From: Roseinatronobacter thiooxidans
Lineage (GTDB): Bacteria > Pseudomonadota > Alphaproteobacteria > Rhodobacterales > Rhodobacteraceae
Direction of reading: 5' to 3'
Assembly (NCBI RefSeq): GCF_001870675.1
Contig: NZ_MEHT01000012.1
Span: 52,601 to 116,600 of the forward strand
Length of the DNA stretch: 64,000 nucleotides
Translations under genes and position numbers: made by a program
Shown here: piece by piece, positions 43,364-51,793 of the stretch
Layout: every line of letters begins with the position of its first letter
How positions within the stretch are numbered: the stretch's first letter is position 1
The notes under the pieces: generated by a model
The model's database searches: none
Told to the model about the DNA's origin: nothing
What the model saw: the letters and a program-made list of their open reading frames with translations, nothing else

Positions 43364-45204
43364 TGTGCGGCCTCGATACTTGCGGCAGCGGCGGCTTGCA
43401 GGTTCAGCGTGAATTCTGCCCCCCCCTCGGGGTGGTTGCGCATGAACAACTGCCCCCCGAAATCGCGCACGATATTATAGGAAATCGACAGGCCCAGCCC
43501 CAAACCCTTGCCCACTTCCTTGGTTGAAAAGAACGGATCGAAAATGCGCGCCTGCACCCCCTCGGCCACCCCCGGTCCGTGGTCGCGCAGGGTGATCTGC
43601 ACGCCACGTCCCGTGCGCCGCGCCCGCAGATGCAACCGCTTGTCTGCACCGCCTTCCACTGCATCAATCGCATTGCTCAGCAAATTGACCAGCACCTGCT
43701 GCAAGCGCACAGGGCCGCCGGTTACGGTTAGCGGCACATCGCCCAAATCCACCTCTAGCGTCACACCCGTTTTCGCCAGACGCCAGCCCAGCAATTCCTG
43801 TGCTGCCAGAACCGACTCGGCCAGCGCCACAGGGCGCAATTGCTGGTTGGGCTTGCGCGCGAAGTTGCGCAGATGGCGGCTGATGCGGGTCATACGGTCG
43901 ATCATGCCCACGATGCGGTCGATATTCGCGCGCGCCTCGTCGCCGCGTCCACGGTCCAGCAACAGTTGCGCATTCTCGGCATAGTTGCGCGCGGCCCCCA
44001 AGGGCTGGTTGAATTCATGGCTAAGCGCTGCCGACATTTGCCCAAGGGCCGCCAGCTTGCCTGCCTGCACCAGTTCGGACTGGGTCTTGCGCAGCCGCGC
44101 TTCTGCTGCGCGCCGCTCGGCCACCTCATCCTCCAGGGCGATATTGGCGTCGCGCAACTCAGAGGTGCGCTGCACAACGCGGCGCTCCAGATCATCTTTT
44201 GCCGCCTGCTCCATCGCCAGCCGCAGGGCCAGTTGACGCCGCCTTTGCCAGACGATCAGCCCCAACAGGGCCACGATCCCCGCAAGGGACAAGCCGATGG
44301 CCACACTGGCCGCGGCCTGCGCCCGCGCCGCGCGGGTTGGCAACAAAACCTGCACCACCCAATTCGCCTGCGGCATCTCGCGCGCGACGACCAGATATTC
44401 CGATGCATCCACATCGCTGCCCGGCCCTGTTAACAGGCGGAAACCGTGCGAATCCGTGTGGGCACGATAGGCAATCTCGCCAAGCGGGGCATTGGCATAG
44501 CGGCGGGTTTCTTCAGTGCGGGCCAGACGTTCCGGCGTCAACTCGCCAAAGGCATGGAACAGCCAATCAGGGCGGTTTGACAGGAAGATAATGTTTTCAG
44601 GGTCCGTCACCAATATGCGCAAATCATCCGAGGCCCATGCCTGCTCGATCTCATCGACATCGATCTTGATGACCATCACACCGCGCCGCTGGCCTGCGAC
44701 GTCTATCGGGGCACCAAAGTAATACCCGCGCTTGTTCGAGGTAGTGCCAAGGGCGAAAAAGCGCCCCTCTCCCTTCTGCATGGCATCGAAGAAATAGGGG
44801 CGAAAGGCGAAATTGCCGCCCACAAAACTATGCGGCTGGTCGAAATTCGAGGCCGCCAGCGTAACCCCGTCGCGGTACATGACATACACATCCGACGCGC
44901 CCAGCAAATTTGCCGTATCGCGCAGATACAGGTTGGCGGCCATGACCAGATCGGAATTGGTGGGCGACAGCAAAAGCGAGCGGATCACACGCTCGTCGGC
45001 CAGAAGTTCCGGCAGGCGTTCAAACCGCGCCAACTGCCCGCGCAGACTCGATTCGGCCAGACTCAGGGTGTTCTGTCCGCGCTCGTGCAGATCCTGAAAC
45101 GCTTTTGCGCGGGTCTGGGTATGGCCAAGCCAGCTCAGCCCTGCCAGAACAGCAAGGCACAGCAGCAAAACCGCCGCAAGCTTCATGGTCGAAAGCCGCT
45201 GCAT
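43360..45204 (-). CDS. DctB-like sensor histidine kinase
   Basis: A 614-aa membrane kinase. First membrane segment about 8-26, a periplasmic dCache/PAS-like sensor (about 30-295, YVMYRDGVTLAASNFDQP, FRPYFFDAM, KRGYYFGAPI), second membrane segment about 300-320, a coiled coil, the dimerisation helix with phospho-His396 in SHEFNQPLGA, and the ATPase boxes (NLLSNAIDAV, DHGPGV, KGLGLGLSI). The sensor resembles that of C4-dicarboxylate kinases; the signal may be the TRAP substrate. It is transcribed with the regulator. Confidence 0.93.
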   Translation of the reverse strand: MQRLSTMKLAAVLLLCLAVLAGLSWLGHTQTRAKAFQDLHERGQNTLSLAESSLRGQLARFERLPELLADERVIRSLLLSPTNSDLVMAANLYLRDTANLLGASDVYVMYRDGVTLAASNFDQPHSFVGGNFAFRPYFFDAMQKGEGRFFALGTTSNKRGYYFGAPIDVAGQRRGVMVIKIDVDEIEQAWASDDLRILVTDPENIIFLSNRPDWLFHAFGELTPERLARTEETRRYANAPLGEIAYRAHTDSHGFRLLTGPGSDVDASEYLVVAREMPQANWVVQVLLPTRAARAQAAASVAIGLSLAGIVALLGLIVWQRRRQLALRLAMEQAAKDDLERRVVQRTSELRDANIALEDEVAERRAAEARLRKTQSELVQAGKLAALGQMSAALSHEFNQPLGAARNYAENAQLLLDRGRGDEARANIDRIVGMIDRMTRISRHLRNFARKPNQQLRPVALAESVLAAQELLGWRLAKTGVTLEVDLGDVPLTVTGGPVRLQQVLVNLLSNAIDAVEGGADKRLHLRARRTGRGVQITLRDHGPGVAEGVQARIFDPFFSTKEVGKGLGLGLSISYNIVRDFGGQLFMRNHPEGGAEFTLNLQAAAAASIEAAQ

Positions 45205-45280
45205 CCGTTATACCTGTGTCACCTTCCGTCCCGACTCGGCTGCCCCATCATTGTATAACGGCGCGGCCAGCGCAACGCCG

Positions 45281-45305
45281 GTCCCTGACTTGATCAGGGA
45301 CCTCT
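45281..45305 (+). repeat. REP-like palindrome, single copy
   Basis: GTCCCTGACTTGATCAGGGA followed by CCTCT, same centre and tail as the other copies, with compensating changes that keep the stem. It lies between the end of ychF and the start of the sensor kinase gene, both on the minus strand. Confidence 0.75.
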
Positions 45306-45340
45306 CGGCCAGACACACGAACAGGTGTCAGAGGGTGGGG

Positions 45341-46438
45341 TCAGGCATTGAACAGGAAATGCAACACATCCCCGTCCTTCACCTCGTAGGTTTTGCCCTC
45401 GACGCGGAACTTGCCAGCCTCTTTCGCGCCCGTCTCGCCATTACAGGCGACATAATCGGCATAGGCAACCGTTTCGGCGCGGATGAAGCCGCGCTCGAAA
45501 TCGCCATGGATGACGCCTGCCGCCTGTGGGGCCAAAGTGCCCTTGGGAATCGTCCAGGCGCGGGCCTCTTTCGGGCCGACGGTGAAATAGGTCTGCAAGC
45601 CCAGCAGCGCGTAGCCTGCGCGAATCAGCCTGTCCAGGCCCGCTTCTTCCAGTCCCATCTCGGACAGGAACATCTCGGCCTCTTCCGCGTCCAGCTGGCT
45701 GATCTCTTCCTCGATCTGCGCGGAAATCACCACATGCGCCGCCCCTTGGGACGCGGCCATCTCTGCCACGCGCGCGGATAGCGCATTGCCTTTGGCAGAG
45801 GCACTTTCCTCGACATTGCAGACATACAGCACAGGCTTCGAGGTCAGCAGCTGCAACATGCGCCACTGTTTCATCTCGTCTTCGGCGACATCGACAGTGC
45901 GGGCGGGTTTGCCTGCTTCCAGCGCTTCCAGCGCGCGGCGCAGCAGCCTGTCCTGCTCGACTGCGTCTTTCTCGCCGCCACGGATTTTGCGCGACAGATT
46001 GGTCAAGCGCTTCTCGATCGAATCCATATCCGCGATCATCAACTCTGTCTCGATCGTCTCGGCATCGGCGACAGGGTCGATCTTGCCTTCGACATGGGTG
46101 ACATCATCATCTTCAAAGCAGCGCAGCACATGGGCAATCGCGTCCACTTCGCGGATATTGGCCAGAAACTGGTTGCCCAACCCCTCGCCCTTGGAGGCAC
46201 CGCGCACCAGCCCCGCGATATCGACAAAGGTCATGCGGGTTGGAATCACCTCACGCGATTTGCCGATCTCGGCCAAGGTGTGCAGCCGCGCATCGGGCAC
46301 GGCCACATCGCCCACATTGGGTTCAATCGTGCAAAAGGGAAAATTCGCGGCCTGCGCGGCAGCCGTGCGGGTCAGTGCGTTGAACAGCGTGGATTTGCCC
46401 ACATTCGGCAGACCCACAATCCCCATCTTAAAGCCCAT
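45341..46438 (-). CDS. ychF: redox-regulated ATPase/GTPase YchF
   Basis: A 365-aa Obg-related P-loop ATPase that binds ribosomes. Walker A GLPNVGKSTLFNAL at about residues 8-21, then NFPFCTIEPNVG, FVDIAGLVRGASKGEGLGNQF, a coiled-coil insert, and the TGS-like end with TYFTVGPKEARAW, GDFERGFIRAE and GDVLHFLFNA. The ATG at 46438 fits the family start MGFKMGIVGL. It is divergent from trpA. Confidence 0.97.
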   Translation of the reverse strand: MGFKMGIVGLPNVGKSTLFNALTRTAAAQAANFPFCTIEPNVGDVAVPDARLHTLAEIGKSREVIPTRMTFVDIAGLVRGASKGEGLGNQFLANIREVDAIAHVLRCFEDDDVTHVEGKIDPVADAETIETELMIADMDSIEKRLTNLSRKIRGGEKDAVEQDRLLRRALEALEAGKPARTVDVAEDEMKQWRMLQLLTSKPVLYVCNVEESASAKGNALSARVAEMAASQGAAHVVISAQIEEEISQLDAEEAEMFLSEMGLEEAGLDRLIRAGYALLGLQTYFTVGPKEARAWTIPKGTLAPQAAGVIHGDFERGFIRAETVAYADYVACNGETGAKEAGKFRVEGKTYEVKDGDVLHFLFNA

Positions 46439-46611
46439 GACCCTATTCCCTTTGCATTGTGCCAGCGCCGCGCTTGTAGGGTCAGACCGCCCACAAGACA
46501 AGAGCAGCCAAGCGATGGGCGCATAGGGAAACGCACGCATCTGCACGCGCAAGGTTGATTCCGCGCCAATTTTCGCACACACCCCCTTATCGGCCCAAGG
46601 GACAGAGCAAG

Positions 46612-47403
46612 ATGACCAGAATCGACACCACATTCGCCAAGCTGAAATCCGAGGGGCGCAAGGCCTTCGTCTCGTACATCATGGGGGGTGACCCCGATCT
46701 GGAAACGTCACTTGCCGTGATGAAGGGCCTGCCCGGTGCAGGCGTCGACATTATCGAGCTGGGCGTTCCCTTCACCGATCCTATGGCCGATGGCCCGACA
46801 ATCCAGCTTGCAGGCCAGCGCGCGCTGGAAGGCGGGCAAACACTTTCCAAGACGCTGGATATGGTGCGCCGGTTCCGCGAAGGGGATGATACAACCCCGA
46901 TCGTGCTGATGGGCTATTACAACCCGATCTATAATAGGGGTGTGGACCAGTTCCTGTCGGATGCGAAAACCGCAGGTGTGGACGGGTTGATCGTGGTTGA
47001 CCTGCCCCCCGAGGAAGACCGCGAATTGTGCATTCCCGCGCAGGCAGCAGGGCTGAATTTCATCCGGCTTGCGACACCGACAACCGATGACAACCGTTTG
47101 CCCAAAGTGCTGCAAAACACATCCGGGTTTGTGTATTACGTCTCGATCACCGGAATCACAGGGGCCGCTGCGGCACAGGCCAGCGAAGTTGCCCCAGAAG
47201 TTGCGCGTATCAAGGCTGCAACAGATCTGCCGGTGATCGTGGGGTTTGGCATTTCAACCCCCGACACCGCGCAACAGATCGCCAGTGTCGCCGATGGCTG
47301 TGTGGTCGGGTCTGCCATTGTCAAGGAAATCAGCGCAGGCAAACCCGTTGCCGATGTTCTGGCCTATGTGCGCGCATTGGCCGAAGGCGCGCATCGCGGG
47401 TGA
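46612..47403 (+). CDS. trpA: tryptophan synthase alpha chain
   Basis: A 263-aa TIM barrel that cleaves indole-3-glycerol phosphate. The catalytic residues Glu49 ([10 protein letters not shown]) and Asp60 (MADGPTIQ) are at the canonical positions. It has [23 protein letters not shown] and [11 protein letters not shown]. The ATG at 46612 is used; the frame reads open upstream but without family similarity. trpB is not adjacent here, so trpA stands alone, followed by a hairpin. Confidence 0.97.
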   Translation: MTRIDTTFAKLKSEGRKAFVSYIMGGDPDLETSLAVMKGLPGAGVDIIELGVPFTDPMADGPTIQLAGQRALEGGQTLSKTLDMVRRFREGDDTTPIVLMGYYNPIYNRGVDQFLSDAKTAGVDGLIVVDLPPEEDRELCIPAQAAGLNFIRLATPTTDDNRLPKVLQNTSGFVYYVSITGITGAAAAQASEVAPEVARIKAATDLPVIVGFGISTPDTAQQIASVADGCVVGSAIVKEISAGKPVADVLAYVRALAEGAHRG

Positions 47404-47415
47404 AACAACGCAACA

Positions 47416-47437
47416 GCCGCGCCCTTGCGGGCGCGGC
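47416..47437 (+). terminator. terminator-like hairpin after trpA
   Basis: GCCGCGCCC pairs perfectly with GGGCGCGGC around TTGC, 13 bp after the trpA stop. No U run follows, so it may be Rho-dependent or serve as a 3' stabiliser. It lies between two convergent genes. Confidence 0.55.
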
Positions 47438-47479
47438 CTGTGTAAGGTTATCGCTGATCCCGGCCTATGGATGGCTGCC

Positions 47480-48028
47480 TTAACGCGCCGCCATCAGCAG
47501 ACCGCCCGATCCGTCGCCCAGAACGACTGTCCACCACAATTTGCCATTGTCATCCTGATGCCAGCCGACGCCCAGTTCGGTGGCGCGGCGGTCCAGAATA
47601 ACCTGACGGGTTTCCGGCTCGACCATCCAGGCATTCACAGTCTCGAATTCTGTCTCGAATGTCTCGGAAATCAACTCGCCCACCACATTGCCGCGATAGC
47701 CCGCGCGCTGGACGCGGGACATGGGGCTGGACCCGTCGGACCCCCAATGCCAAGGGCGGCTTTGGAATGACATGTCCTGCGCGTGCGTGGCCGCCGCGCT
47801 TGCCAGTTCGGCATTGGGCTGAAGCGGCGGCAGGCCGTTTTGCGCACGCATTGTGTTCAGCCCATCTTGCATGCGCTGGCGCACCCGCGGTGCCTCGGTC
47901 GGAGAAATCCGGTAGACGACAGACAAGGGGCGGCCATCCGCGCCCATGCGCATTGGTGTTGGTTCAGGGACATCACAGGCTGCCAATGCCATTGTGCTGA
48001 CGATCAGCAGTGCAAACAAACGAAACAT
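47480..48028 (-). CDS. CAP-domain (SCP/PR-1-like) lipoprotein
   Basis: A 182-aa exported protein. Signal peptide with lipobox LAAC (Cys18). The rest is a CAP domain: LNTMRAQNGLPPLQPNAELASAAATHAQDM, RAGYRGNVVGELIS, VNAWMVEPETRQVILD, ATELGVGWHQ. Bacterial CAP lipoproteins have no agreed function. It converges on trpA and is followed by a 335-bp gap on its upstream side. Confidence 0.88.
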   Translation of the reverse strand: MFRLFALLIVSTMALAACDVPEPTPMRMGADGRPLSVVYRISPTEAPRVRQRMQDGLNTMRAQNGLPPLQPNAELASAAATHAQDMSFQSRPWHWGSDGSSPMSRVQRAGYRGNVVGELISETFETEFETVNAWMVEPETRQVILDRRATELGVGWHQDDNGKLWWTVVLGDGSGGLLMAAR

Positions 48029-48363
48029 TTCTTTAATTCCTCATGTGTTGGCACGCGTTTATCTGTTAAGCATCCGCTTTTCAAATACAACTGACTGTGA
48101 TTACGCGGATCACTGCCGGTGGCGTTGCTTTTCGGCACAACCGGCTTGCGCGCGTGAAACAATGTCAACACGTTGAACACAGGTCATATAGACTGAGTCG
48201 GCATCAAAAGTGTTGCGAATTTGACGACGTCCGCAGAAAGCACGTTTCCACCAGCCCAGATAGCATTGAACTTGACATCGTAACATGGTTGAGAAGAAGG
48301 ACAACTCATCGTCTTGGGAGTTGGCGTCATAACGCATGGCGTTAACATGTTCTGGAGGTTATC
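48029..48363. other. 335-bp intergenic region without a clear gene
   Basis: It is AT-richer than its surroundings. Two overlapping open frames on opposite strands (48097-48345 and 48110-48337) lack ribosome-binding sites and family likeness. A TTGACA lies at 48272-48277, but no -10 follows at proper spacing. It should contain promoters for the CAP lipoprotein and for the 66-aa gene. Confidence 0.4.
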
Positions 48364-48564
48364 ATGAAGAAAATCGCACTCGCCGCTGCCCTGTCCGTCG
48401 CTGCAACATCCGCTTTCGCTGGCGGCCACAGCAAAATGGGCAAGTATTCCGAGCCGGTCATCGAGCCAGCTGTTGTTGTCGAAGAGACAAAAGCATCTTC
48501 GGGCGGTATCATCGTTCCCGTCATGCTGCTTCTGATCGTTGCTGCGGCTGTTGCAGCACGCTAA
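48364..48564 (+). CDS. small exported/membrane protein, 66 aa
   Basis: A signal peptide (MKKIALAAALSVAATSAFAG) precedes a short acidic stretch (SEPVIEPAVVVEETK) and a C-terminal hydrophobic helix (GIIVPVMLLLIVAAAVAAR) that would anchor it in the inner membrane with its middle in the periplasm. TTCTGGAGG is a strong ribosome-binding site and a strong terminator follows, so a real single-gene transcript is likely. No family name is known to me. Its first 18 bases are the same as those of the 98-aa gene at 11508. Confidence 0.78.
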   Translation: MKKIALAAALSVAATSAFAGGHSKMGKYSEPVIEPAVVVEETKASSGGIIVPVMLLLIVAAAVAAR

Positions 48565-48592
48565 TCAGCACGGCCACGGCCAAGCAGATTTG

Positions 48593-48625
48593 AAGGTGGT
48601 GAGAGAAATCTCGCCGCCTTTTTTT
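48593..48625 (+). terminator. Rho-independent terminator of the 66-aa gene
   Basis: AGGTGGTGAGA pairs with TCTCGCCGCCT (two G-U pairs) around a GAAA tetraloop, then a run of seven T. It starts 29 bp after the stop. Classic form. Confidence 0.9.
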
Positions 48626-48687
48626 GTGCCTGATTTCAAAAGCTTGGCGGGGCTGATGCGGCAAATCCGCATCAGCAAGCCCGTTTG

Positions 48688-49806
48688 TCAGGAAGTCCAG
48701 CCCTGCAAATTGGCCTCGATCACATCGGTCAGGGCCGAAATATGCGCGGCATCGTCATTCAGGCACGGGATATAGGTGAAATGCTCGCCACCCGCTTCCT
48801 CGAAGCTCTCCCGAATCTCTTCGTTGATTTCTTCCAATGTCTCGATGCAATCGGCAGAAAAGGCGGGCGCAATCACCGCCAGACGCTTTACACCCTGACG
48901 CGCCAGATCGGCGACATGATCGACCGTATAGGGGCGCAGCCATTCTTCGCGGCCAAAAACCGACTGGAATGTGGTCTGAGCCTGTGATTCCTCCCACCCC
49001 AATTCCTCGCGCAGCAGGCGCGTGGTTTTCTGGCACATGCAATGATAGGGGTCACCTTCCAGCAAATAGCGCTTTGGCATGCCGTGATAGGATGTCACCA
49101 GAACCTCTGGCTTCTCTTCCATCGCGTCATAGGTGGTGCGCACCGAATCGGCCAACGCCTTGATATAGGCGGGATGGTCAAAATAGGGTGCCACCGTGCG
49201 CGCAGAGGGTTGCCATTTCTGTTCCATCAGCGCGCGGAAAAACTGGTCGCAAGCGGTGGCCGATGTCGCCCCCGCATAATGCGGATACAGCGGGAAAAAC
49301 AAAATCCTGTCGCAGCCCGCCTTGACCATTTCTTCAACCTTGGACTTGGTCGAGGGGTTGCCATAGCGCATGCAGAAATCCACCATGATGTCGCCATCAA
49401 TCCGTTCTGCGATCTGTTCGGCCAGACGCGCGGTCTGGTCTTTGGTGATGGTCAGAAGGGGGCTTTCGCCTTTGTCGTGGTTCCAGATCGACTTGTAATT
49501 CGCCCCCGAGGTGAAGGGCCGCTTGGTCAGAATGATCAGCTGCAACAAGGGCTGCCACAGATAGGCCGGATAATCGACCACGCGCTTGTCTGACAAAAAC
49601 TCATTCAGATACCGCCGCATGGACCAGTAATCATAATTGTCCGGTGTGCCCAGATTGGCGATCAACACGCCAATCTTCGCCCGTGGCACGGGGGGGTGGT
49701 CTGGCGCGGCAAATTCCAGACGCCCTTCGCCGGGTTGGTCCATATGCATCGGGCAGCGTGCAATCTCTGTGTCTGGCTTTGCATCAAGCATGGCTGTGTC
49801 CTTCAT
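48688..49806 (-). CDS. hemH: ferrochelatase
   Basis: A 372-aa enzyme that inserts Fe(II) into protoporphyrin IX, the last step to haem. Motifs: IGVLIANLGTPDNYDYWSMR, LNEFLSDKRVVD, FCMRYGNPS, ILFFPLYPHYAGATSATA, the catalytic VTSYHGMPKRY, and PAFSADCIETLEEI. The N-terminal 40 residues before PRAKIGVL are a variable extension. GGGAGAG precedes the ATG at 49806. It follows the NDUFAF5-like gene on the same strand with 59 bp between. Confidence 0.96.
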   Translation of the reverse strand: MKDTAMLDAKPDTEIARCPMHMDQPGEGRLEFAAPDHPPVPRAKIGVLIANLGTPDNYDYWSMRRYLNEFLSDKRVVDYPAYLWQPLLQLIILTKRPFTSGANYKSIWNHDKGESPLLTITKDQTARLAEQIAERIDGDIMVDFCMRYGNPSTKSKVEEMVKAGCDRILFFPLYPHYAGATSATACDQFFRALMEQKWQPSARTVAPYFDHPAYIKALADSVRTTYDAMEEKPEVLVTSYHGMPKRYLLEGDPYHCMCQKTTRLLREELGWEESQAQTTFQSVFGREEWLRPYTVDHVADLARQGVKRLAVIAPAFSADCIETLEEINEEIRESFEEAGGEHFTYIPCLNDDAAHISALTDVIEANLQGWTS

Positions 49807-49865
49807 ACCATATCTCTCCCGGCGCATCTTTGGATTTGGGTGATGTAACGGGTTTTGACTGGGAT

Positions 49866-50708
49866 TCAATCTTTACTGGGAATTTTGATCTGGTCTGGCA
49901 AGGGGTTTTCCTGCGCCCCCAGCGCATCGGCCAGACGCGCTGTCGCGGAACCGGGGCGCAGCGGGCGGGGCTGGCTGCTGTCGGGTGCCCAGCCTGTCAG
50001 GAACATGAGATCAAAGCTTGCACGCAATCTGCCCTCCTTGTCGGCGTAATGGGCGGCATACAGCTTTGCCGCGCGCGCGAAAACCCCGCGCGGGGTAAAG
50101 CTGCGACATCTTGCCGCAAGGGCATTACGCTCGCCCATCGCGCGCAGGTCTGCATAAAGGGTGTCGATGCGGCGATAGGCAACAGTCTGGGTGACCATAT
50201 CCGCCACAGGCATGGCAAAGCCTGCGCGTTGCAACAGCGCGCCAAGGTCACGGATTTCGGCCATGGGCAGCACACGCGGGCTTAGCCCGCCGCATATATC
50301 GGCTTCGGCCTGCGCAAGGCAGGCGCGCAATTCGGCAAGGGTCTGGCCCCCGGGCAGCACGGCAAGAAACAGGCCATCCGGGCGCAGCGCGCGGCGCGCC
50401 TGCACCAGCTGGCCCACAGGATCTGCGGCCCAATGCAGCGCCATGGCGTGAATCACCAGATCATGCGCGCCTTCGTTTAGCGCCAACACGGGGTCATCGG
50501 CCACAATATGCGCAGCGGGCAGCATATCGGCCCATATTTCGGGGTGCCCTGTCACAATCGCAGGCTGCGTAAAGGTTCTGTTAACCTCGGCCAGTCTTAA
50601 TTCCAGTTCATCGCGCGCAAGCGTGTGCAGGAAATTCTCCGCCCCCGCGCGGGTGCGGTTGCGGACAAGGGCCGTGCGGTCCGTCAGGTCTGGTGGCGAT
50701 TGGGTCAT
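49866..50708 (-). CDS. NDUFAF5-like methyltransferase-fold protein
   Basis: A 280-aa protein with the class I methyltransferase fold. The second half matches the mitochondrial complex I assembly factor NDUFAF5 motif by motif: MALHWAADP, LRPDGLFLAVLPGGQTL, ELRACLAQAE, GGLSPRVLP, DLGALLQRAGF, and the end RPLRPGSATARL. NDUFAF5 hydroxylates an arginine of the NDUFS7 subunit. In this protein the usual SAM-binding glycine motif (GxGxG) is not visible: the region reads IVTGHPEIWADML. It is divergent from comF. Annotations may call it BioC-like. Confidence 0.8.
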   Translation of the reverse strand: MTQSPPDLTDRTALVRNRTRAGAENFLHTLARDELELRLAEVNRTFTQPAIVTGHPEIWADMLPAAHIVADDPVLALNEGAHDLVIHAMALHWAADPVGQLVQARRALRPDGLFLAVLPGGQTLAELRACLAQAEADICGGLSPRVLPMAEIRDLGALLQRAGFAMPVADMVTQTVAYRRIDTLYADLRAMGERNALAARCRSFTPRGVFARAAKLYAAHYADKEGRLRASFDLMFLTGWAPDSSQPRPLRPGSATARLADALGAQENPLPDQIKIPSKD

Positions 50709-50741
50709 TATGTCGAACTATGTAGTCAGGGGGCGGGTGGA

Positions 50742-51491
50742 ATGCAAAACCTCAGATGTCATGCAACTGGCCTAGCGCATAGCCTTTTGCGCGCGATCTA
50801 TCCACCGCAATGCCTGACCTGCGACACATTGGTTGAAGAAGACGGCGCGCTATGCGGCACCTGCTGGCCGCAGACCCCCTTTATATTCGGGGTGTGCTGC
50901 GACAGTTGCGGCAGCCCTTTGCCCGGCGAGGCGGGGGCAGAGCCTGTGCATTGCGACGAATGCCTGACGCTTGCGCGCCCGTGGGATCAGGGGCGCGCGG
51001 CCATGCTTTATGGCGACAAAGCGCGCCAGATTCTGCTGGGCCTGAAATACCATGACAGGCTGGACTATGCCCGCCCCGCCGCGCGCTGGATGGCGCGGGC
51101 GGCAGCCCCCATGCTACAGCCTGACACGCTGGTTGCGCCCGTTCCACTGCATTGGCTGCGCCTGCTGAAACGGCGCTATAACCAATCCGCCATCCTCAGC
51201 CAGTCGCTGGCGCAGCACCTGAGGCTGGAACATTGCCCCGACCTGCTGATCCGCACGCGCCATACTGGCACACAAGACGGGCGCGGGCGGGCGGGGCGGT
51301 TTGGCAATGTCGAAGGGGCCTTTGCGCCCCATAGGCGACAGGGCCACCGGCTGAAAGGGCGACATATCCTGCTGGTCGATGACGTGATGACCGTGGGCGC
51401 GACGCTTTCTGCCGCAACAGAGGGCTGTCTTGCCCATGGTGCCGCATCTGTGCGGGTGGTAGCGCTTGCGCGCGTTGCAAGATCGGATTGA
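50742..51491 (+). CDS. comF: ComF-family phosphoribosyltransferase-like protein
   Basis: A 249-aa protein with an N-terminal double-zinc-ribbon-like region (CLTC, CGTCW, CCDSCG, CDECL) and a C-terminal PRTase domain with LVAPVPLHWLRLLKRRYNQS and the PRPP loop LLVDDVMTVGAT. ComF proteins are linked to DNA uptake in naturally competent species; in alphaproteobacteria the role is not settled. Divergent from the NDUFAF5-like gene; grxC follows at 40 bp. Confidence 0.92.
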   Translation: MQNLRCHATGLAHSLLRAIYPPQCLTCDTLVEEDGALCGTCWPQTPFIFGVCCDSCGSPLPGEAGAEPVHCDECLTLARPWDQGRAAMLYGDKARQILLGLKYHDRLDYARPAARWMARAAAPMLQPDTLVAPVPLHWLRLLKRRYNQSAILSQSLAQHLRLEHCPDLLIRTRHTGTQDGRGRAGRFGNVEGAFAPHRRQGHRLKGRHILLVDDVMTVGATLSAATEGCLAHGAASVRVVALARVARSD

Positions 51492-51531
51492 TACACTATA
51501 GTGCGCCGCATATCCAAAGCAGGAGCATGCG

Positions 51532-51789
51532 ATGCAACCAGTTGAAATATATACGTCTCCGCTCTGTGGCTTTTGCCATGCCGCGAAACGCCTGCTCAGC
51601 GCGAAAAACGCGAGTTTTACCGAAATTGACCTGTCGCGCCAGCCAGACCGGCGGGCCGAGATGCTGTCACGCTCTGGCGGGGCACGGACAGTGCCGCAAA
51701 TCTTCATTGGTGACACGCATGTTGGCGGCTGTGACGAATTACACGCCATGGACCGCGCAGGCCAGCTTGATGCGTTGCTAAAAGGCTAG
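51532..51789 (+). CDS. grxC: glutaredoxin 3
   Basis: An 85-aa dithiol glutaredoxin. Active site CGFC at Cys12/Cys15 (usual in the family CPYC), then GGARTVPQIFIGDTHVGGCDEL with the cis-Pro and the GSH-binding GG. AGGAG precedes the ATG. It runs 4 bp before the nitrilase-family gene, so grxC, the amidase and the MarR gene form one operon. Confidence 0.95.
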   Translation: MQPVEIYTSPLCGFCHAAKRLLSAKNASFTEIDLSRQPDRRAEMLSRSGGARTVPQIFIGDTHVGGCDELHAMDRAGQLDALLKG

Positions 51790-51793
51790 GCAC

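Noticed and set aside
48097..48345. Open frames on both strands in the 335-bp gap before the 66-aa gene
   Set aside because: They overlap each other, lack ribosome-binding sites, and show no recognisable protein features.
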